Shown here: piece after piece, positions 53,992 through 63,712 of the stretch | Numbering within the stretch: the first letter of the stretch is position 1 | Layout: each line of letters begins with the position of its first letter | NCBI GenBank assembly: GCA_025499705.1 | Contig: JAFMVE010000024.1 | Location: 21,668 to 85,667 of the forward strand | Reading direction: 5' to 3' | Length of the DNA stretch: 64,000 nucleotides | Origin: Carboxylicivirga caseinilyticus | GTDB taxonomy: Bacteria > Bacteroidota > Bacteroidia > Bacteroidales > Marinilabiliaceae | Notes under the pieces: model-generated | The model's input: only the letters and a program-made list of their open reading frames with translations | Told to the model about the DNA's origin: nothing | Databases searched by the model: none | Made by a program: the position numbers and the translations under genes

Positions 53992-54610
53992 GAATCATTA
54001 TTTTTTGCCATTGCTTAAAGCCCCAATAAGCTCCTGCCGTATATATTAAAAATAAGAAACTATAAAAATACAGATCTGCTGAATTATTATAGACCTGTGC
54101 CTTATAGAAATACATTACCATTGATACAAAATCAACAACAATCCATATCAACCAATGTTCTATTATTTTTCGAGCCAACATCCAGGTTGCCATAAACGAA
54201 GCTGCTGTGGTTGCAGCATCAAGATATGGCATTTCAGAGCCCGCAATATCAAGCATAGCAGGAATTTTCAATAATGCCAGTAAGATAATAAGATAAACTC
54301 CAACACCTATGATAGTCAGGTTTACAACCTGACTTTGAGAAACCTTGCTTATGGGAACCTCATCTTTATTTTTGGATGTTGAAGAATATGACCAGAACCA
54401 CCAGCCATAAAAACTTACTATGAGATAATAAAACTGGAGACTCATATCAGCATATAACCTGGAAGTAAAAAACACCCAGATTGATAAGGCCGATGCCACA
54501 ATACCCCATGGCCAAAGCCATATTTTTTCACGAATGGAATAATACAAATAAATGAGAGAAGCCACAGTACCGGCCGCTCCCATTCCATACATCTTAATAT
54601 ATTCTAACAT
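53975..54610 (-). CDS. pnuC: Nicotinamide riboside transporter PnuC
   Basis: 211 residues with about seven membrane helices. Seen: IYLYYSIREKIWLWPWGIVASALSIWVFF, YLIVSFYGWWFWSYS (the PnuC YGWW motif), IVVDFVSMVMYFYKAQVY and LYFYSFLFLIYTAGAYWGFKQW at the C terminus. It moves nicotinamide riboside by facilitated diffusion, trapped by phosphorylation. The overlap with the NadR-like kinase gene supports this substrate over thiamine. No riboswitch was recognised upstream. It starts 1 base behind the S41 protease gene. Confidence 0.92.
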   Translation of the reverse strand: MLEYIKMYGMGAAGTVASLIYLYYSIREKIWLWPWGIVASALSIWVFFTSRLYADMSLQFYYLIVSFYGWWFWSYSSTSKNKDEVPISKVSQSQVVNLTIIGVGVYLIILLALLKIPAMLDIAGSEMPYLDAATTAASFMATWMLARKIIEHWLIWIVVDFVSMVMYFYKAQVYNNSADLYFYSFLFLIYTAGAYWGFKQWQKIMIRESKV

Positions 54611-54611
54611 T

Positions 54612-56204
54612 TTATTTTAAAAGCTGAGCGTAGTCTTTTTTGGTTGATACTAACTCTATGGCCTTATTATAATCTTCAGATAAAGTATTGATCGTTTCAA
54701 AATATTCTGAAGTTGAAAATAAATCACGGGCAATTAAAGCTTTCAACTGAGTACGCATTAACAAATCAGATACCTTCAATTCATCATCGTTACGTTCAAT
54801 CCCTTCTTTTTCTCCTGCTGATATTAATTGATTAATCAATTCCTCAGACACCTCAAACTGATCACTAAATTCCTTGTAACTGGTATATGCACCTTTCAGT
54901 AATTCACGATTATTATCAACATAGGTTAGAATCATTCTGTTAACAGTTCCCGATGCAACCAAATCACGATAATAATCAGAATACATCGTTGTGTCCATCG
55001 GAACAAATACATCCGGCATGATTCCACCACCTCCATAAACGGTACGACCACTAACTTTTGTATGATATTTCAAACTTTCATCAAAATGGATACTATCTAC
55101 ATTCTCCATTTCTCCATGCAAATAACGATTACCAATTTCGTAACGGTAAGCATCTTCACCTTCACTATAATCTTTTTGAATACAACGACCTGAAGGAGTA
55201 TAATACTTAGCAATGGTTAAACGAATCATTGAACCATCAGGAAAATCAAATGGTCGTTGAACCAATCCTTTTCCAAAGCTACGACGTCCAACAACAATTC
55301 CACGATCCCAGTCCTGAACAGCACCAGCAACAATTTCACTGGCTGAAGCCGAACCTTCATCCATTAATAATACCAATTTACCTTTTTCAAAACGACCTTT
55401 TTTTCTGGCCGTATGCTCACGACGTTCGCTATTTAAACCCTGCGTATAAACAATAAGATTATCCGATCCTATCAATTCATCTGCAATGTCAATCGCTGCT
55501 TTCAGATATCCTCCACCATTACCACGAAGGTCAATAATTAAATTCTCGTATTTGTTTTCTTCGAGCTTATCTAATGCGTCAATAAATTCCTGATGTGTAG
55601 TTAAAGCAAAACGTGTTATTTTAACATAGGCTGTTTTAGGATCAGCCATGTAGGATGCCTCAACACTATGAATCGGAATTTTATCGCGCACTACTGTAAA
55701 TGATAAATCCTGACCTTTTCGATTAATGGCCAGTTTTACCTTGGTTCCTTTTTTACCACGAAGGTATTTATAAACGTCGCTGTTTTTAATTCCAATACCG
55801 GCTACATTATCACCATCAATACTTACAATACGATCACCTGCAGCAATTCCAACTTTTTCAGATGGTCCACCTATCAAAGGTGTAACAACCATAAGAGTAT
55901 CATGTAAAATATTAAATTGAATACCAATGCCATCAAAACTTCCATCCAACGGTTCGTTCATGGCTGCCACCTCATCAGCTGTTATATAAACCGAATGAGG
56001 ATCAAGACTCTTAAGCATGCCTGCAATTGCCTCCTCTGTCAATCGTGTATCATTCACTGTATCAACATACAATGAATTAATCAACTGATAAGTCAATTGT
56101 AATTTCTGAAGGTTTTTATCCACTGACTGAGCCTGTAAATTAACCGCTATGATGGCGATCATCATTCCCAAAATCAGTTTCCTAAATCCATTTCTTACTT
56201 TCAT
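54612..56204 (-). CDS. S41 family C-terminal processing peptidase
   Basis: 530 residues from the ATG at 56204 (MKVRNGFRKLILGMMIAIIAVNLQAQ, signal peptide). An ATG 30 bases upstream is in frame but adds a charged stretch. Domains: N-terminal helical part, PDZ (about 85-170, FDGIGIQFNILHDTLMVVTPL...GIAAGDRIVSIDGD), and the S41 catalytic core with Ser in MDEGSASASEIVAGA and Lys in RRSFGKGLVQ. It cuts exported proteins from the C terminus or trims peptidoglycan hydrolases. It lies 1 base before pnuC but the functional link is unclear. A C-terminal tail of 150 residues follows the core. Confidence 0.94.
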   Translation of the reverse strand: MKVRNGFRKLILGMMIAIIAVNLQAQSVDKNLQKLQLTYQLINSLYVDTVNDTRLTEEAIAGMLKSLDPHSVYITADEVAAMNEPLDGSFDGIGIQFNILHDTLMVVTPLIGGPSEKVGIAAGDRIVSIDGDNVAGIGIKNSDVYKYLRGKKGTKVKLAINRKGQDLSFTVVRDKIPIHSVEASYMADPKTAYVKITRFALTTHQEFIDALDKLEENKYENLIIDLRGNGGGYLKAAIDIADELIGSDNLIVYTQGLNSERREHTARKKGRFEKGKLVLLMDEGSASASEIVAGAVQDWDRGIVVGRRSFGKGLVQRPFDFPDGSMIRLTIAKYYTPSGRCIQKDYSEGEDAYRYEIGNRYLHGEMENVDSIHFDESLKYHTKVSGRTVYGGGGIMPDVFVPMDTTMYSDYYRDLVASGTVNRMILTYVDNNRELLKGAYTSYKEFSDQFEVSEELINQLISAGEKEGIERNDDELKVSDLLMRTQLKALIARDLFSTSEYFETINTLSEDYNKAIELVSTKKDYAQLLK

Positions 56205-56272
56205 AATGTGATGCTTTAAATTTCCGTCTCTCATGCGTACGAAAAATAAATTACAATGTTATAAATAAACAA

Positions 56273-56302
56273 AAGCCGGAACTAAAAAGTTTGTTCCGGC
56301 TT
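56273..56302 (-). terminator. Terminator after guaA
   Basis: A 10-base perfect stem (AAGCCGGAAC with GTTCCGGCTT) and 10-base loop, with T following on the minus strand, 24 bases behind the guaA stop. Confidence 0.88.
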
Positions 56303-56325
56303 GTAATATCTATCAGAGCCAATGC

Positions 56326-57855
56326 CTACTCCCATTCAATGGTTGCAGGTGGTTTAGAGCTTATATCGTAAACTACCCGGTTAACTCCTTTAACTTTATT
56401 TATAATTTCGTTTGAGATACGTGCCAGAAAATCGTATGGTAAATGAACCCAGTCTGCAGTCATACCATCGGTAGAAGTAACTGCGCGTAATGCAACCACT
56501 CTTTCGTAGGTTCGTTCATCACCCATTACTCCAACTGATTGAATAGGTAAAAGCATAGCACCAGCCTGCCATACCTGATCGTACAAACCACTATCTTTTA
56601 ATCCTTGAATAAAGATGTAATCTACTTCCTGAAGCAAAGCTACTTTTTCGGCAGTGATATCACCTAAAATACGAATAGCCAAGCCTGGTCCCGGAAATGG
56701 GTGACGTCCTAATAAAGAATCATCAATACCAAGTGCTTTACCTACACGACGTACCTCATCTTTAAATAATAAATTTAGAGGTTCTACAATTTTAAGGTTC
56801 ATCTTCTCAGGAAGACCTCCTACGTTGTGATGCGATTTAATGGTAGCAGATGGTCCGTTAACTGAAACAGATTCAATTACATCAGGATAAATCGTACCTT
56901 GTGCCAACCATTTTACATCTTGTATTTTGTGTGCTTCCACATCGAAGGTTTCGATGAATACACGACCAATAATTTTACGTTTTGTTTCCGGATCAGAAAC
57001 CCCGTCTAACTCACCCAGGAATTCTTTTTTGGCATCTACACCAATTACATTCAAACCCATGTGTTTGTATGAATCCAACACTGCTTCGAATTCATTCTTA
57101 CGAAGTAATCCGTTATCAACGAAAATACATGTAAGGTTTTCGCCAATAGCTTTGTGTAAAAGAACACCTGCAACAGTACTGTCAACACCACCAGATAAAC
57201 CTAAAACAACTTTATCGTTACCTAACTTCTCTTTTAAGCCAGCAACTGTTGAATCAACAAATGAATCGGGAGTCCAGTCCTGAGCACATCCACAAACACT
57301 AACCACAAAGTTTTTCAAAATTTGTGTTCCTTCAGTACTGTGGTATACCTCGGGGTGAAATTGCAAACCAAAGGTTGTTTCGCCTTCAATTTTGTAGGCA
57401 GCAACTTTAACGTCCTTGGTACTTGCAATGATTTTATAATTTTCGGGAAGCTTAGCGATAGTATCGCCATGCGACATCCATACTTGAGAATGATGGCTTA
57501 CTTCCTTCATCATAATATTTTCAGAATCTACAAACTCAAGGTTAGCTCTACCGTACTCGCGTGTTGCAGAAGGTAAAACTTCGCCACCATAGTTGTGTGA
57601 TAGGAATTGAGCTCCATAACACACTCCCAACAAAGGCATTTTACCTTTTATTTCTGATAAATCAGGTTCCGGAGCATCCTCGTCTCTGACACTATAAGGA
57701 CTTCCACTTAAAATTACTCCTTTTACGGTATCGTCAAATTCGGTACAGTTATTGAACGGATGAATTTCGCAATACACATTAATTTCTCTAACACGTCTGG
57801 CAATCAACTGTGTATACTGAGAACCAAAATCCAGAATGATGATTTTTTCTTGCAT
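56326..57855 (-). CDS. guaA: GMP synthase (glutamine-hydrolysing)
   Basis: 509 residues. The last step of GMP synthesis: XMP, glutamine and ATP to GMP. Class I glutaminase domain (1-190): [15 protein letters not shown], nucleophile Cys in GVCYGAQFL, His in [11 protein letters not shown]. The PP-loop domain has [14 protein letters not shown], then the dimerisation domain with [15 protein letters not shown] and, at the end, the XMP-binding [11 protein letters not shown]. The start is at 57855: the codon before it, TTG, also keeps the frame but is less likely. It is divergent from a gene for an exported protein. Confidence 0.98.
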   Translation of the reverse strand: MQEKIIILDFGSQYTQLIARRVREINVYCEIHPFNNCTEFDDTVKGVILSGSPYSVRDEDAPEPDLSEIKGKMPLLGVCYGAQFLSHNYGGEVLPSATREYGRANLEFVDSENIMMKEVSHHSQVWMSHGDTIAKLPENYKIIASTKDVKVAAYKIEGETTFGLQFHPEVYHSTEGTQILKNFVVSVCGCAQDWTPDSFVDSTVAGLKEKLGNDKVVLGLSGGVDSTVAGVLLHKAIGENLTCIFVDNGLLRKNEFEAVLDSYKHMGLNVIGVDAKKEFLGELDGVSDPETKRKIIGRVFIETFDVEAHKIQDVKWLAQGTIYPDVIESVSVNGPSATIKSHHNVGGLPEKMNLKIVEPLNLLFKDEVRRVGKALGIDDSLLGRHPFPGPGLAIRILGDITAEKVALLQEVDYIFIQGLKDSGLYDQVWQAGAMLLPIQSVGVMGDERTYERVVALRAVTSTDGMTADWVHLPYDFLARISNEIINKVKGVNRVVYDISSKPPATIEWE

Positions 57856-57895
57856 CAACCTTAACCTTAAATCGTTTGTATGTAAAAATTTTGCG

Positions 57896-57903
57896 CAAAT
57901 ATA
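57896..57903 (-). promoter_or_regulatory. Candidate -7 element of guaA
   Basis: Minus-strand TATATTTG, matching TAnnTTTG, 40 bases upstream of the guaA ATG. No purine riboswitch-like structure was noted in the short leader. Confidence 0.35.
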
Positions 57904-58080
57904 AGGATTAATTAAGTATAAAGGGGAAAGGATAAAGTAAAAAGAAGAAGTATTAACCCATTCGTTTTCAAATTAACTCTTTTATTGATGATGAAAATAA
58001 TTTAACAATATTTTTAATAAATTACATTAAAATTCATTTTACATTTATTATTTTTAGAATTCAACCAAACACCCTTAACA

Positions 58081-58767
58081 ATGCTTAAATACTTCCCAAC
58101 ACTTTTAGCATTAAGCTTCATATTTACAATAAACTCTTATGCTCAATATGAACTTAAATTGAAATTAGACTATCCTCCATTAGAATTAAAACTAGATCCT
58201 TTTATTGATTTCGAAATCGATCAATTGGAATTAAGCCAGCCCAGCGTTTTAAAATCAATTGCAGACACGATAAGTTTATTACCTAACTTACAACTGGATA
58301 GCAAAACATACATTGCGGAATTCAACGTTTATCACCGTCAGAAATTCAATTCCTACTTTGCTTTAGGTGCCTACGACTGGACCAATGCTGAAAAAAAAGC
58401 TGACTTATGGGATAATACAACCTTTTGGTATGGATTTGGGCTATTAAAAACTTTTAGTTTAATGAACCCAACTGAAGTTCAATACCAATACACATTAAAT
58501 TTAGAATTAAATCAACCTATAAACAATTGGCTCAGCCTGCGATCTAATGCACATTATATAAGCAAACCCATTTATAAATTTAACAATGCAAATGGTTCAC
58601 TTTTTCATATGAATCCATTATTTATGCAAAGTGATGTAGCAGCCAGTTTACAAGCGCAATACAATAATGTTAAAATTGATGTTGGATTCCGATCCATATT
58701 TAATACACAATCAAAAAACAGTAGTCCTATCAATATGATAAACACGAAGATGAGTGTAATATTCTAA
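58081..58767 (+). CDS. Exported protein of unknown function, possible small beta-barrel
   Basis: 228 residues with a signal peptide (MLKYFPTLLALSFIFTINSYAQ). A short repeat-like stretch follows: YELKLKLDYPPLELKLDPFIDFEIDQLEL, alternating hydrophobic and polar. The later part has aromatic-rich strands (FNSYFALGAYDW, FWYGFGLLKTFSL, YQYTLNLELNQP) and ends in Phe (KMSVIF), as outer-membrane barrels do. I do not recognise the family. It stands alone, divergent from guaA, with its stop 2 bases from the convergent BNR lipoprotein gene. Confidence 0.72.
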   Translation: MLKYFPTLLALSFIFTINSYAQYELKLKLDYPPLELKLDPFIDFEIDQLELSQPSVLKSIADTISLLPNLQLDSKTYIAEFNVYHRQKFNSYFALGAYDWTNAEKKADLWDNTTFWYGFGLLKTFSLMNPTEVQYQYTLNLELNQPINNWLSLRSNAHYISKPIYKFNNANGSLFHMNPLFMQSDVAASLQAQYNNVKIDVGFRSIFNTQSKNSSPINMINTKMSVIF

Positions 58768-58768
58768 T

Positions 58769-59917
58769 TTACAAACCTTTTAACGAAACCTTTGTTATTT
58801 CAACCTTTTCTTTATTAGTAGTATAGGCAATATACAAACAGTCATTATAAACCATTGACTTAGGATAATGATATCCTTCTCGCTTATACTTTCCATCGTA
58901 TTTTAACGATGGCAGTTCACTTGATTTTCTGAGGACATATGCTTTATTAAAAATCTTGCCATCATCACTCAATGTCAACACCAAAGGATAACGCATTTTA
59001 CTATTAACCGGATTACTTACAAAATAAGCTGTTCCATCCGACAAATTACCAGCACTCTGTTTCGATCGCGAATCCGGCATATCGGTAATAACCGGTGTTG
59101 ACCAACTACGCCCTTCATCCAGACTAACAGAAGCAAGTTTACAAAATGAACTTTTCTGATCGCGAAACACCATTACGAGAGCTCCATCTTTACGAAGATA
59201 CGAACTCGGTTCCAGCTCGCGGGTCACATCTCCCTTGTACTCCATGTTATTCATCTGCCCCTGCTGCCATCCACTAATTCCAGAAGGATCATCGGTAAAA
59301 ATCGGACTTAAATGAAGACCTGGTGAAACATGAACAGCATTAATAATTCTGCCTGATGCAATCTGATGTGGATCCTGTTCGAAGGCTCCAATCATCTCTT
59401 CTCCATGTAACCACCTTACTGTTTTTTTACCTGACCAATTTATACCATCTGTCGAAAGCATATATTTTACCCTGCAATAACGTGGGGATTCTTCATAAGT
59501 CCATTCATTAATATAAGCGACCAATGTATCGCCATATTGCCACCAACCACCCGATGTACAATAACCACTATCAGGACTGGCCGCTAAAATTCCGGGATTA
59601 GTCCAAATTTTCCCATCATCACTATATGAATATACTACCCTTGTATCATGTGAATCTTCATCTTGTTCAGAGCTTTGCCACATACAATAAATTCTATCTT
59701 TAAATGCGATTGCAACCGCTCCATTACAATATTTATCCGTTGAATCTGAAGCAGAATAAATAGTTGCCGTTTCAAGTCCCAAAGGCATTTCCAACCCAAG
59801 ATCCTCAGCATTTGACTGATCGAAAAGATTATTCTTCACACTTAAAACAGGTTGTTTCATACAAGAAGTAACAAACAACAACAGAATAAACAAGAAAATA
59901 TATAAACTTCGAATCAT
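58769..59917 (-). CDS. BNR/Asp-box repeat lipoprotein (sialidase-like fold)
   Basis: 382 residues from the ATG at 59917 (MIRSLYIFLFILLLFVTSC, lipoprotein signal). An upstream in-frame ATG (59947) lies inside a TAnnTTTG element at 59945-59952, which supports the inner start. Asp-box repeats are seen: SDDGKIWTNPG, STDGINWSG, SLDEGRSWSTP. This is the six-bladed sialidase-like propeller. The FRIP arginine motif of true sialidases was not found, so activity on sialic acid is doubtful; many such lipoproteins act on or bind other glycans. It stands alone. Confidence 0.85.
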   Translation of the reverse strand: MIRSLYIFLFILLLFVTSCMKQPVLSVKNNLFDQSNAEDLGLEMPLGLETATIYSASDSTDKYCNGAVAIAFKDRIYCMWQSSEQDEDSHDTRVVYSYSDDGKIWTNPGILAASPDSGYCTSGGWWQYGDTLVAYINEWTYEESPRYCRVKYMLSTDGINWSGKKTVRWLHGEEMIGAFEQDPHQIASGRIINAVHVSPGLHLSPIFTDDPSGISGWQQGQMNNMEYKGDVTRELEPSSYLRKDGALVMVFRDQKSSFCKLASVSLDEGRSWSTPVITDMPDSRSKQSAGNLSDGTAYFVSNPVNSKMRYPLVLTLSDDGKIFNKAYVLRKSSELPSLKYDGKYKREGYHYPKSMVYNDCLYIAYTTNKEKVEITKVSLKGL

Positions 59918-59944
59918 ACCCTTCAATTTACTGGAGCAAACGAA

Positions 59945-59952
59945 CAAACTTA
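59945..59952 (-). promoter_or_regulatory. Candidate -7 element of the BNR lipoprotein gene
   Basis: Minus-strand TAAGTTTG, matching TAnnTTTG, 27 bases upstream of the ATG at 59917. Confidence 0.4.
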
Positions 59953-60068
59953 GTTCAATTTTAACTGAAAGAGACTAAAATTCAATAAACATTTTTCTAA
60001 ATCTCATTAATGTATTTGCATCTACAACGAATATTTATACTTTAGATTTCAACCTATCACCATATATT

Positions 60069-61286
60069 ATGCAATTTTTTAGAAATTTTAAAAATATTGG
60101 TCCCGGTAGTCTCGTAACTGCAGCATTTATTGGACCGGGAACCATAACCACCTGTTCACTTGCCGGAGCAAATTTTGGTATGGCTTTACTTTGGGGATTA
60201 CTTTTTTCCATTATTGCCACTCTTATTCTACAGGAGATGACTGCCCGTTTGGGAATTATTACTCAACAAGGCTTAGGTGACGCCATTCGAAATCTGATAC
60301 AAAATCCAGTCTTAAAAATATTGTCTGTCGTTTTAATTATTTCAGCTATTACCATTGGCAATGCAGCTTATGAAACCGGAAACCTGATTGGTGCAGCCAT
60401 GGGAATTGACACAGTTCTTCCAGAAGAACATATCAAAGCAATTAGTTTGATTATTGGACTGGCCGCTTTTGTACTACTATGGCTAGGCAGTTACCGTATT
60501 CTGGAAAAAGTATTGATTGGATTGGTCATATTAATGAGTCTTGTTTTTCTGACTACAGCCATTGTAATAGCACCTCATTTTCAATCTATTATTAAAGGAA
60601 TATTTATTCCTTCCTTTCCTGGCGGTTCTGCGTTAATGTTGATTGGGCTGATTGGAACAACCATTGTACCGTATAATCTTTTTTTACACACTTCTGTAGT
60701 AAAAGAACGATGGAAGACAAAAGAAGATTTACCAAAAGCCAGATTTGATCTGTTTATTTCAATTATTCTGGGAGGTATTATTTCGATGAGCATTGTAATC
60801 ACTTCTGCTATGGCATTTTATGCGACCAATCACGAAATAAAGGGAGCAAGTGATATGGCTATTCAACTTGAACCGATATTAGGTAGCTGGGCAAAATATA
60901 TATTAGCCAGTGGATTATTTGCGGCTGGTATATCATCAAGCATTACAGCCCCATTGGCTGCTGCCTATGCAACCTCTGGCATATTAGGCTGGAAAAGCAC
61001 CATGAAGGACTGGCGTTTCAAATTGGTATGGATGATTATTCTTGGCATCGGAATTCTTTTTTCATCGCTTGATTACAAACCTATTGAAGCCATATGGTTC
61101 GCACAGATCACAAATGGTATACTTCTACCTGTCATCGCAACCTTTCTGGTTTTAGTAATGAATAATAAAAAATTATTGGGCGACAAGATCAACAAACCCC
61201 TTGCAAATGTGGCAGGCATATTTGTGATAATTATTACCTTGGCCTTGGGTTTACGAAGCATTTTATCAGTAACAGGAATAATATAA
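60069..61286 (+). CDS. NRAMP-family transporter lacking the metal-binding residues
   Basis: 405 residues with about 11 membrane helices (LeuT fold). In NRAMP metal carriers helix 1 has DPGN and helix 6 has MPH; here the same places read Gly22-Pro-Gly-Thr25 (FIGPGTITTC) and Val200-Pro-Tyr202 (IVPYNLFLHTS). The Asp, Asn and Met metal ligands are therefore gone. The gene is 3 bases before pxpA and is surely co-transcribed with pxpABC. In Bacillus subtilis an NRAMP-like gene (ycsG) also lies beside ycsF/kipI/kipA, the pxpABC equivalents. Transport of 5-oxoproline or a related organic acid is a reasonable inference; metal transport is unlikely. Confidence 0.88.
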   Translation: MQFFRNFKNIGPGSLVTAAFIGPGTITTCSLAGANFGMALLWGLLFSIIATLILQEMTARLGIITQQGLGDAIRNLIQNPVLKILSVVLIISAITIGNAAYETGNLIGAAMGIDTVLPEEHIKAISLIIGLAAFVLLWLGSYRILEKVLIGLVILMSLVFLTTAIVIAPHFQSIIKGIFIPSFPGGSALMLIGLIGTTIVPYNLFLHTSVVKERWKTKEDLPKARFDLFISIILGGIISMSIVITSAMAFYATNHEIKGASDMAIQLEPILGSWAKYILASGLFAAGISSSITAPLAAAYATSGILGWKSTMKDWRFKLVWMIILGIGILFSSLDYKPIEAIWFAQITNGILLPVIATFLVLVMNNKKLLGDKINKPLANVAGIFVIIITLALGLRSILSVTGII

Positions 61287-61289
61287 AAG

Positions 61290-62066
61290 ATGCATACAAT
61301 AGATATCAATTGCGATTTAGGTGAAAGCTACGGTGCTTATAAGATTGGCAATGATCTTGCGATATTAAAATTCATTTCATCTGCCAATATTGCCTGTGGA
61401 TTCCATGCTGGCGATCCGGGAGTAATCCGAAAAACCATTGAAGCAGCATTAAATCATAATGTCGCTATTGGTGCTCATCCTGGATTTCCGGATATACAAG
61501 GCTTTGGAAGAAGAAACATGTATTTGAGTGATGATGAATTATTTGATACCATTCTTTACCAGGTAAGTGCTTTAAAAGGCATAACCGAAGCACTTGGTGG
61601 AAAACTCCAGCATGTAAAACCTCATGGTGCAATGTACAATATGGCTGCAAAAGACTATCACATGGCGAAAACTATTGCCAGAGCTGTTAAGAAGATAGAT
61701 CCTTCATTATTTTTTTATGGGTTGGCAAATTCGCAAATGATTCAGGCAGCAAAAGATGAAGGGTTAACAACTGTTAGTGAAACGTTTGCTGACCGCAGAT
61801 ATACAAAAGAAGGACTGTTAGTTCCCCGATCACAACCCGATGCAGTAATACACGACAGCAATCAATGCATTCAACAGGTATTAACTATGGCTAAAGATCA
61901 GAAAGTAATCAGCGCAGATGGACATGAAATCACTCTTAAAGCAGATACCATCTGCTTACATGGAGACAACGTGCAGGCTCTTGAATTAGCCAAGCATATA
62001 ACTGAAGCCCTCGAAAAATCGGATATTCACATTTCAGCCATTAATAACTGGTCAATTGGAATTTAA
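61290..62066 (+). CDS. pxpA: 5-oxoprolinase subunit A
   Basis: 258 residues, LamB/YcsF family. With PxpB and PxpC it opens 5-oxoproline (pyroglutamate) to glutamate using ATP. Seen: IDINCDLGESYGAYKIGND at the start, SANIACGFHAGDPGVIRKTIEAAL, GAHPGFPDIQGFGRR, LQHVKPHGAMYNMA, FADRRYTKEGLLVPRSQPDAVI and TICLHGDNVQALELA, the family's main motifs. It overlaps pxpB by 11 bases. Confidence 0.96.
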   Translation: MHTIDINCDLGESYGAYKIGNDLAILKFISSANIACGFHAGDPGVIRKTIEAALNHNVAIGAHPGFPDIQGFGRRNMYLSDDELFDTILYQVSALKGITEALGGKLQHVKPHGAMYNMAAKDYHMAKTIARAVKKIDPSLFFYGLANSQMIQAAKDEGLTTVSETFADRRYTKEGLLVPRSQPDAVIHDSNQCIQQVLTMAKDQKVISADGHEITLKADTICLHGDNVQALELAKHITEALEKSDIHISAINNWSIGI

Positions 62067-62787
62067 TTATCATATACTTGGTGACAGTGCTGTATTAATT
62101 CGATTAGAGCAGGAAATCAGTCCGCGCATACTGGAGAAGGCAAATGCTTTTACAAACGCCATTCAATCACTTGAAATAAAAGGAATCACCCAGGTACTTC
62201 CATCCTACTCTGAAGTTACCATTTTTTACAATCCAACATTGATATCTTTACCCAGACTTCTAAAAACCATTAAAAAAATAAAGATTGAAGATTTCTCATA
62301 CAACAAGAAAGAGGTCAGACTCATACATATTCCGGTTTGTTATGACATCAGTTTAGGGTTAGATATTGAATCCGTTGCTGAACATCATCAAATTAAAATT
62401 GAAACACTTATAGATAAACACTGCTCCAATAAATATTTGGTTTATATGTTAGGATTTACACCCGGATTTGCCTATCTGGGCGGTTTGAATCCGCAACTGG
62501 CCACACCGCGTAAACAAACCCCACGAAAACTTATACCCGCCGGATCTGTTGGTATAGCCGGAAATCAAACAGGAATTTATCCCATTAACAGTCCTGGTGG
62601 TTGGCAAATTTTAGGACAGACTCCAATTAAGATGTTTGATATCAATCGTAAACCAGAGGTATTTATCCAATCAGGAGATTACATTCAATTCGATCCTATT
62701 ACAATTGAGGAATTTAATAAGATTAAAGAATCAACGCCTCCTGAATACCAAATCAGGACAGAAAAATATACTCCTGAATATGAATAA
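62056..62787 (+). CDS. pxpB: 5-oxoprolinase subunit B
   Basis: 243 residues, KipI/AHS1 family. Seen: LGDSAVLIRLEQEISPRI at the start, VRLIHIPVCYDISLGLDIESVAEHHQI, VYMLGFTPGFAYLGGLNPQLATPRKQTPRKLIPAGSVGIAGNQTGIYPINSPGGWQILGQT, the most conserved stretch (parts quoted). In B. subtilis KipI was first described as an inhibitor of sporulation kinase KinA. Overlaps pxpA by 11 bases and pxpC by 8, so the three are translationally coupled. Confidence 0.96.
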   Translation: MEFNYHILGDSAVLIRLEQEISPRILEKANAFTNAIQSLEIKGITQVLPSYSEVTIFYNPTLISLPRLLKTIKKIKIEDFSYNKKEVRLIHIPVCYDISLGLDIESVAEHHQIKIETLIDKHCSNKYLVYMLGFTPGFAYLGGLNPQLATPRKQTPRKLIPAGSVGIAGNQTGIYPINSPGGWQILGQTPIKMFDINRKPEVFIQSGDYIQFDPITIEEFNKIKESTPPEYQIRTEKYTPEYE

Positions 62788-63712
62788 GATTAGAGTCATA
62801 AAAGCAGGTTTAATCAGCACTATTCAGGATGGAGGAAGATCTGATTTTCAAAAGATTGGAATGCCAGTTGGTGGAGCTATGGACATAGTTGCCTTGAAAA
62901 TGGCTAATTATCTGGCGGGTAACAACCCTTTGGAAGCAGCAATAGAGATGACCATGACAGGTTGCTGCATTGAATTTTATTCTGACAGTTTTATTGGTAT
63001 TGTAGGGGCTATGCCAGAACTAACACTAAATAGTATGCCGATCGAACCTTATCGAACCATTCAGATTAAAGCTGGTGATGTTCTGGATATTTTAAAGATT
63101 AACCAAGGTGCCAGAACGTATTTATCAATTGCTGGAGGATTTGATTTACCTGACATTATGGGTAGTAAATCAACCTATTTATATGGTAAACTAGGTGGTT
63201 TCAATGGAAGAGTTTTAAAGGATGGAGATATTATTCTAATTAATCAAAGCAAACCGAATTTGAAACTGCGGAGAATTAAGGTGAAACATATTCCTCAACT
63301 TCCGACAGAACCCGTTCTACGAATTCTGCCAGGACCAGAAAAAGAAAGATTCACATGGAATGGCCTGGCAAATTTCCTGACTAAACCTTACTCTCTTTCA
63401 CCACATTGCGACAGAATGGGGTTTCGCCTCGACGGACCTGCTATTGAACACCTAAACAATGATGCAGATATTATATCATCTCCCATTGCATTTGGAACCA
63501 TACAGGTTCCGAGTCATGGTTCACCCATTATCATGATGGCAGATCGACAGACAACTGGTGGATATACCCGGATTGCCAATGTGATAACGGCAGATTATCC
63601 GATTCTGGCACAATTAAAACCCGGAGATAAGATACGTTTTAAAGAAGTCAGTTATAAAACAGCAATTAAAGCTTTGAAAGCACAGGAGAAGATTATGAAG
63701 AAATATAGCTAA
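62780..63712 (+). CDS. pxpC: 5-oxoprolinase subunit C
   Basis: 310 residues from the ATG at 62780 (MNKIRVIKAGLISTIQDGGR, the canonical AHS2/KipA start). The frame is open 144 bases further upstream, but that part is out of frame inside pxpB and gives no homologous sequence. Seen: GMPVGGAMDIVALKMAN, IEMTMTGCCIEF, YLSIAGGFDLPDIMGSKSTYL, and SPIAFGTIQVPSHGSPIIMMADRQTTGGYTRIANV. Last gene of the unit. Confidence 0.95.
   Translation: MNKIRVIKAGLISTIQDGGRSDFQKIGMPVGGAMDIVALKMANYLAGNNPLEAAIEMTMTGCCIEFYSDSFIGIVGAMPELTLNSMPIEPYRTIQIKAGDVLDILKINQGARTYLSIAGGFDLPDIMGSKSTYLYGKLGGFNGRVLKDGDIILINQSKPNLKLRRIKVKHIPQLPTEPVLRILPGPEKERFTWNGLANFLTKPYSLSPHCDRMGFRLDGPAIEHLNNDADIISSPIAFGTIQVPSHGSPIIMMADRQTTGGYTRIANVITADYPILAQLKPGDKIRFKEVSYKTAIKALKAQEKIMKKYS

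Noticed and set aside
53975..54610. PnuC as a thiamine transporter (PnuT)
   Set aside because: The overlapping gene is a NadR-like kinase, not thiamine pyrophosphokinase, and no TPP riboswitch was seen upstream.
58769..59917. True sialidase
   Set aside because: Asp-boxes are present but the FRIP arginine motif is not.
62636..62779. Longer start of pxpC
   Set aside because: Lies fully inside pxpB in another frame; the family begins at MNKIRVIKAG.
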